Assembly (NCBI GenBank): GCA_030950865.1
Contig: JAUZQR010000207.1
Span: 1 to 7,564 of the forward strand
Length of the DNA stretch: 7,564 bases
Direction of reading: 5' to 3'
Source: Mariprofundaceae bacterium
GTDB lineage: Bacteria > Pseudomonadota > Zetaproteobacteria > Mariprofundales > Mariprofundaceae
Shown: positions 6,503 through 7,564 of the stretch, one piece after another
Layout: every line of letters begins with the position of its first letter
Numbering within the stretch: position 1 is the first letter of the stretch
Position numbers and translations under genes: made by a program
The notes under the pieces: model-generated
Databases searched by the model: none
Seen by the model: only the letters and a program-made list of their open reading frames with translations
What the model was told of the DNA's origin: nothing

Positions 6503-6721
6503 CTATGGCTTCACGAAATCTCGAAACACTTTAACAAGCAATAATAATGTCGGTAATAAGTGCCATATCACATCAAATATATCAATCGCTTTACGAAGTT
6601 CGCCTGCTAAGAACATATGATATTTCTCAACCAAGTGAGGTTCTGGCTGAAAAGGCATGAGCGCCATCAATATCGCTACTGCAATTAAAAAAATATACGA
6701 TATATCATCAATCCACTGCAC
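6503..6721 (-). CDS. Small conserved membrane protein with PEPHLVEK motif (function unknown)
   Basis: The 72-aa protein has two hydrophobic segments at about 8-24 (YIFLIAVAILMALMPF) and 50-66 (FDVIWHLLPTLLLLVKVF). The loop between them carries PEPHLVEKYHMFLAGELRKAIDIFD. I recall short proteobacterial proteins with this 'PEPHLVEK' + 'IDIFD' layout; some are labelled 'RND transporter' in databases, but at this size it cannot be a pump, so I give it no function. The start is GTG at 6721, supported by GAGGTGA (6725-6731), whose AGG core lies six bases upstream. It is the last of three same-strand membrane-protein genes, 54 bases after the 153-aa gene, and is probably co-transcribed with them. An AT-rich hairpin follows its stop. 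Confidence 0.8.
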   Translation of the reverse strand: MQWIDDISYIFLIAVAILMALMPFQPEPHLVEKYHMFLAGELRKAIDIFDVIWHLLPTLLLLVKVFRDFVKP

Positions 6722-6724
6722 GTG

Positions 6725-6731
6725 TCACCTC
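6725..6731 (-). promoter_or_regulatory. Ribosome-binding site supporting a GTG start
   Basis: GAGGTGA on the minus strand is correctly spaced for GTG at 6721. No ATG is available near this position in frame, so the site decides the start of the 72-aa gene. Confidence 0.75.
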
Positions 6732-6775
6732 GCTAATTACTGTCCCAATCCAACACAACTGATTCGGAAAATATA

Positions 6776-7237
6776 TTAAATCACCTGCGGCTTTTCATTG
6801 CCTTTTAATAGGCGCACCAACATAAGCGCTGCAAATGCCAAGCCAACCATTGAGACTGCCCCTAAGCCTTGATATTTCAGCCACTGACAAAAGAAAACCC
6901 AGACAGAAAGACTTACAAATGCAAGCAACCCACCCACAACTTGTAAAAATTCTCCTGTCATGCCGCCCGTACGCTTTGCTTGTGTGAAAATGGCACGGAA
7001 AGGTGTTAGAATAAACAACTCTAAACGTTGCAAGTATTGCGGTCTTTTAAATACAAGCCAAGCCAATGCAATAAGTGCCAATGCAAACACAGCATAATTT
7101 ACAATCAGCAGGCTAAAATCCATTTTGTCCATCCATACAGGCGGGTCTTGGCGCGTTGTATATGCCTCACTTTGATCAAACGGGTCAGCCCACAACGTTG
7201 ATGGCCAATATACCAATAACAATCCAATTAATCTCAT
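6776..7237 (-). CDS. Hypothetical membrane protein with signal peptide, paralogue-like to its upstream neighbour
   Basis: From ATG 7237 the protein is 153 aa and opens with a good signal peptide, MRLIGLLLVYWPSTLWA, likely cut before DPFDQS. A short probably periplasmic stretch (18-41, DQSEAYTTRQDPPVWMDKMD) leads to membrane segments at about 43-63, 97-118 and 124-143. A basic loop between the first two (KRPQYLQRLELF...FTQAKRTGG) should face the cytoplasm. The longer start at 7261 would add eight residues before the signal peptide; AGGGGT at 7244-7249, six bases before 7237, argues against it. I recognise no family. Its membrane part resembles that of the preceding gene: N-x-A-V/L-F at the start of the first helix, C-x-W-L then G-L-G-A, and R at the end of the last helix. 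It lies 33 bases after that gene's stop. Confidence 0.8.
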   Translation of the reverse strand: MRLIGLLLVYWPSTLWADPFDQSEAYTTRQDPPVWMDKMDFSLLIVNYAVFALALIALAWLVFKRPQYLQRLELFILTPFRAIFTQAKRTGGMTGEFLQVVGGLLAFVSLSVWVFFCQWLKYQGLGAVSMVGLAFAALMLVRLLKGNEKPQVI

Positions 7238-7243
7238 ATATAC

Positions 7244-7249
7244 ACCCCT
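7244..7249 (-). promoter_or_regulatory. Ribosome-binding site fixing the 153-aa gene start
   Basis: AGGGGT on the minus strand is six bases before ATG 7237. That start places a signal peptide exactly at the N-terminus; the in-frame ATG at 7261 lies upstream of this site. Confidence 0.75.
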
Positions 7250-7270
7250 ATAATTCAGCATAAAACCATC

Positions 7271-7564
7271 CTAATTCTTTTGTTTCTCTTCTAAATAACG
7301 CATGGCTTGTAAACCAAGTACCATAGCAAACCCCATACCTGCAGCTCCCAACCCGTACCAACCTTTTACATCCAACCAATGACATGCCAATAACCATCCT
7401 ACAAACATCGGTGAATAAATAAGCCATTGCACAAAAAACGAATGCCCTCGCCCAAGTTTCGACAATACATAGGGAATCAAGCGTAGCCATAAGGACTGGC
7501 GATGATACGCAAACAATGTTAACCCCATCAATATTAAAAATAGTGCAAGGTTAAGCACGAAACT
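7271..7564 (-). CDS. Hypothetical small membrane protein, 5' end beyond the right edge
   Basis: The frame is open to the window edge. A GTG at 7558 gives 95 aa, but the codons before it (AGT TTC) are also open and hold no ribosome site, so the real start probably lies outside. The visible protein has a first hydrophobic helix (LNLALFLILMGLTLFAY), a basic loop (HRQSLWLRLIPYVLSKLGRGHS), two further helices (about 42-60 and 68-87) and a charged tail (RYLEEKQKN). The segment C59-H-W61-L followed by GLGA (69-72) matches C117-Q-W119-L and GLGA (124-127) in the next gene, which suggests a shared ancestor. There are no catalytic motifs and I recognise no family. It is the first visible gene of the three-gene membrane operon. 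Confidence 0.7.
   Translation of the reverse strand, partial: SFVLNLALFLILMGLTLFAYHRQSLWLRLIPYVLSKLGRGHSFFVQWLIYSPMFVGWLLACHWLDVKGWYGLGAAGMGFAMVLGLQAMRYLEEKQKN

Noticed and set aside
7248..7490. 80-codon frame on the minus strand
   Set aside because: It is an out-of-frame reading within the membrane-protein gene at 7271-7564, whose helices are coherent.

Overview
The window looks like ordinary chromosome from a didermic, AT-leaning bacterium, probably a member of the Pseudomonadota. The evidence is type IV pilus genes with a PilS-like kinase, a DsrE2/TusA-type sulfur-trafficking pair, a soluble chemoreceptor with a zinc-binding CZB domain, and a small 'PEPHLVEK' membrane protein of a kind I associate with proteobacteria. 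An iron- or sulfur-oxidising lineage such as a zetaproteobacterium would fit, but this is a guess from gene content. No transposase, integrase, CRISPR array, tRNA or rRNA was seen.

Layout. (1) Positions 1-4090, minus strand: a tightly packed operon read right to left, aroE -> pilB -> pilC -> start of a pilS-like kinase. aroE and pilB overlap by four bases (ATGA) and pilB and pilC by one base (TGATG), so a shikimate-pathway enzyme is translationally linked to the pilus assembly ATPase and its inner-membrane platform protein. The kinase begins about 60 bases after pilC and runs off the left edge. aroE appears to start at TTG with no good ribosome site. A 27-codon open frame (4087-4170) ends on that TTG and may couple its translation.

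(2) Positions 4091-4348: a divergent intergenic region between aroE and the plus-strand sulfur genes. It contains the possible leader frame and short inverted repeats. No convincing promoter was found.

(3) Positions 4349-5072, plus strand: a two-gene unit, a DsrE2-family protein followed 13 bases later by a TusA-like protein. By family knowledge, such pairs pass protein-bound persulfide sulfur in the cytoplasm. The TusA-like protein has CPMT in place of the usual CPxP active-site motif.

(4) Positions 5090-6406, minus strand: a soluble methyl-accepting chemotaxis protein with a C-terminal CZB domain, convergent with the sulfur pair. The two ends lie 17 bases apart across a small hairpin.

(5) Positions 6503-7564, minus strand: three small membrane-protein genes in a row (95+ aa, 153 aa, 72 aa), probably one operon. 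The first two share a common plan and look like diverged duplicates. The first is open to the right edge, so its true start is outside the window. An AT-rich hairpin followed by seven Ts separates this group from the chemoreceptor gene.

Several obvious longest-frame starts are not the likely real ones. Ribosome-binding sites place the starts of the DsrE2, TusA-like and 153-aa genes at internal ATGs, and the 72-aa gene starts at GTG.
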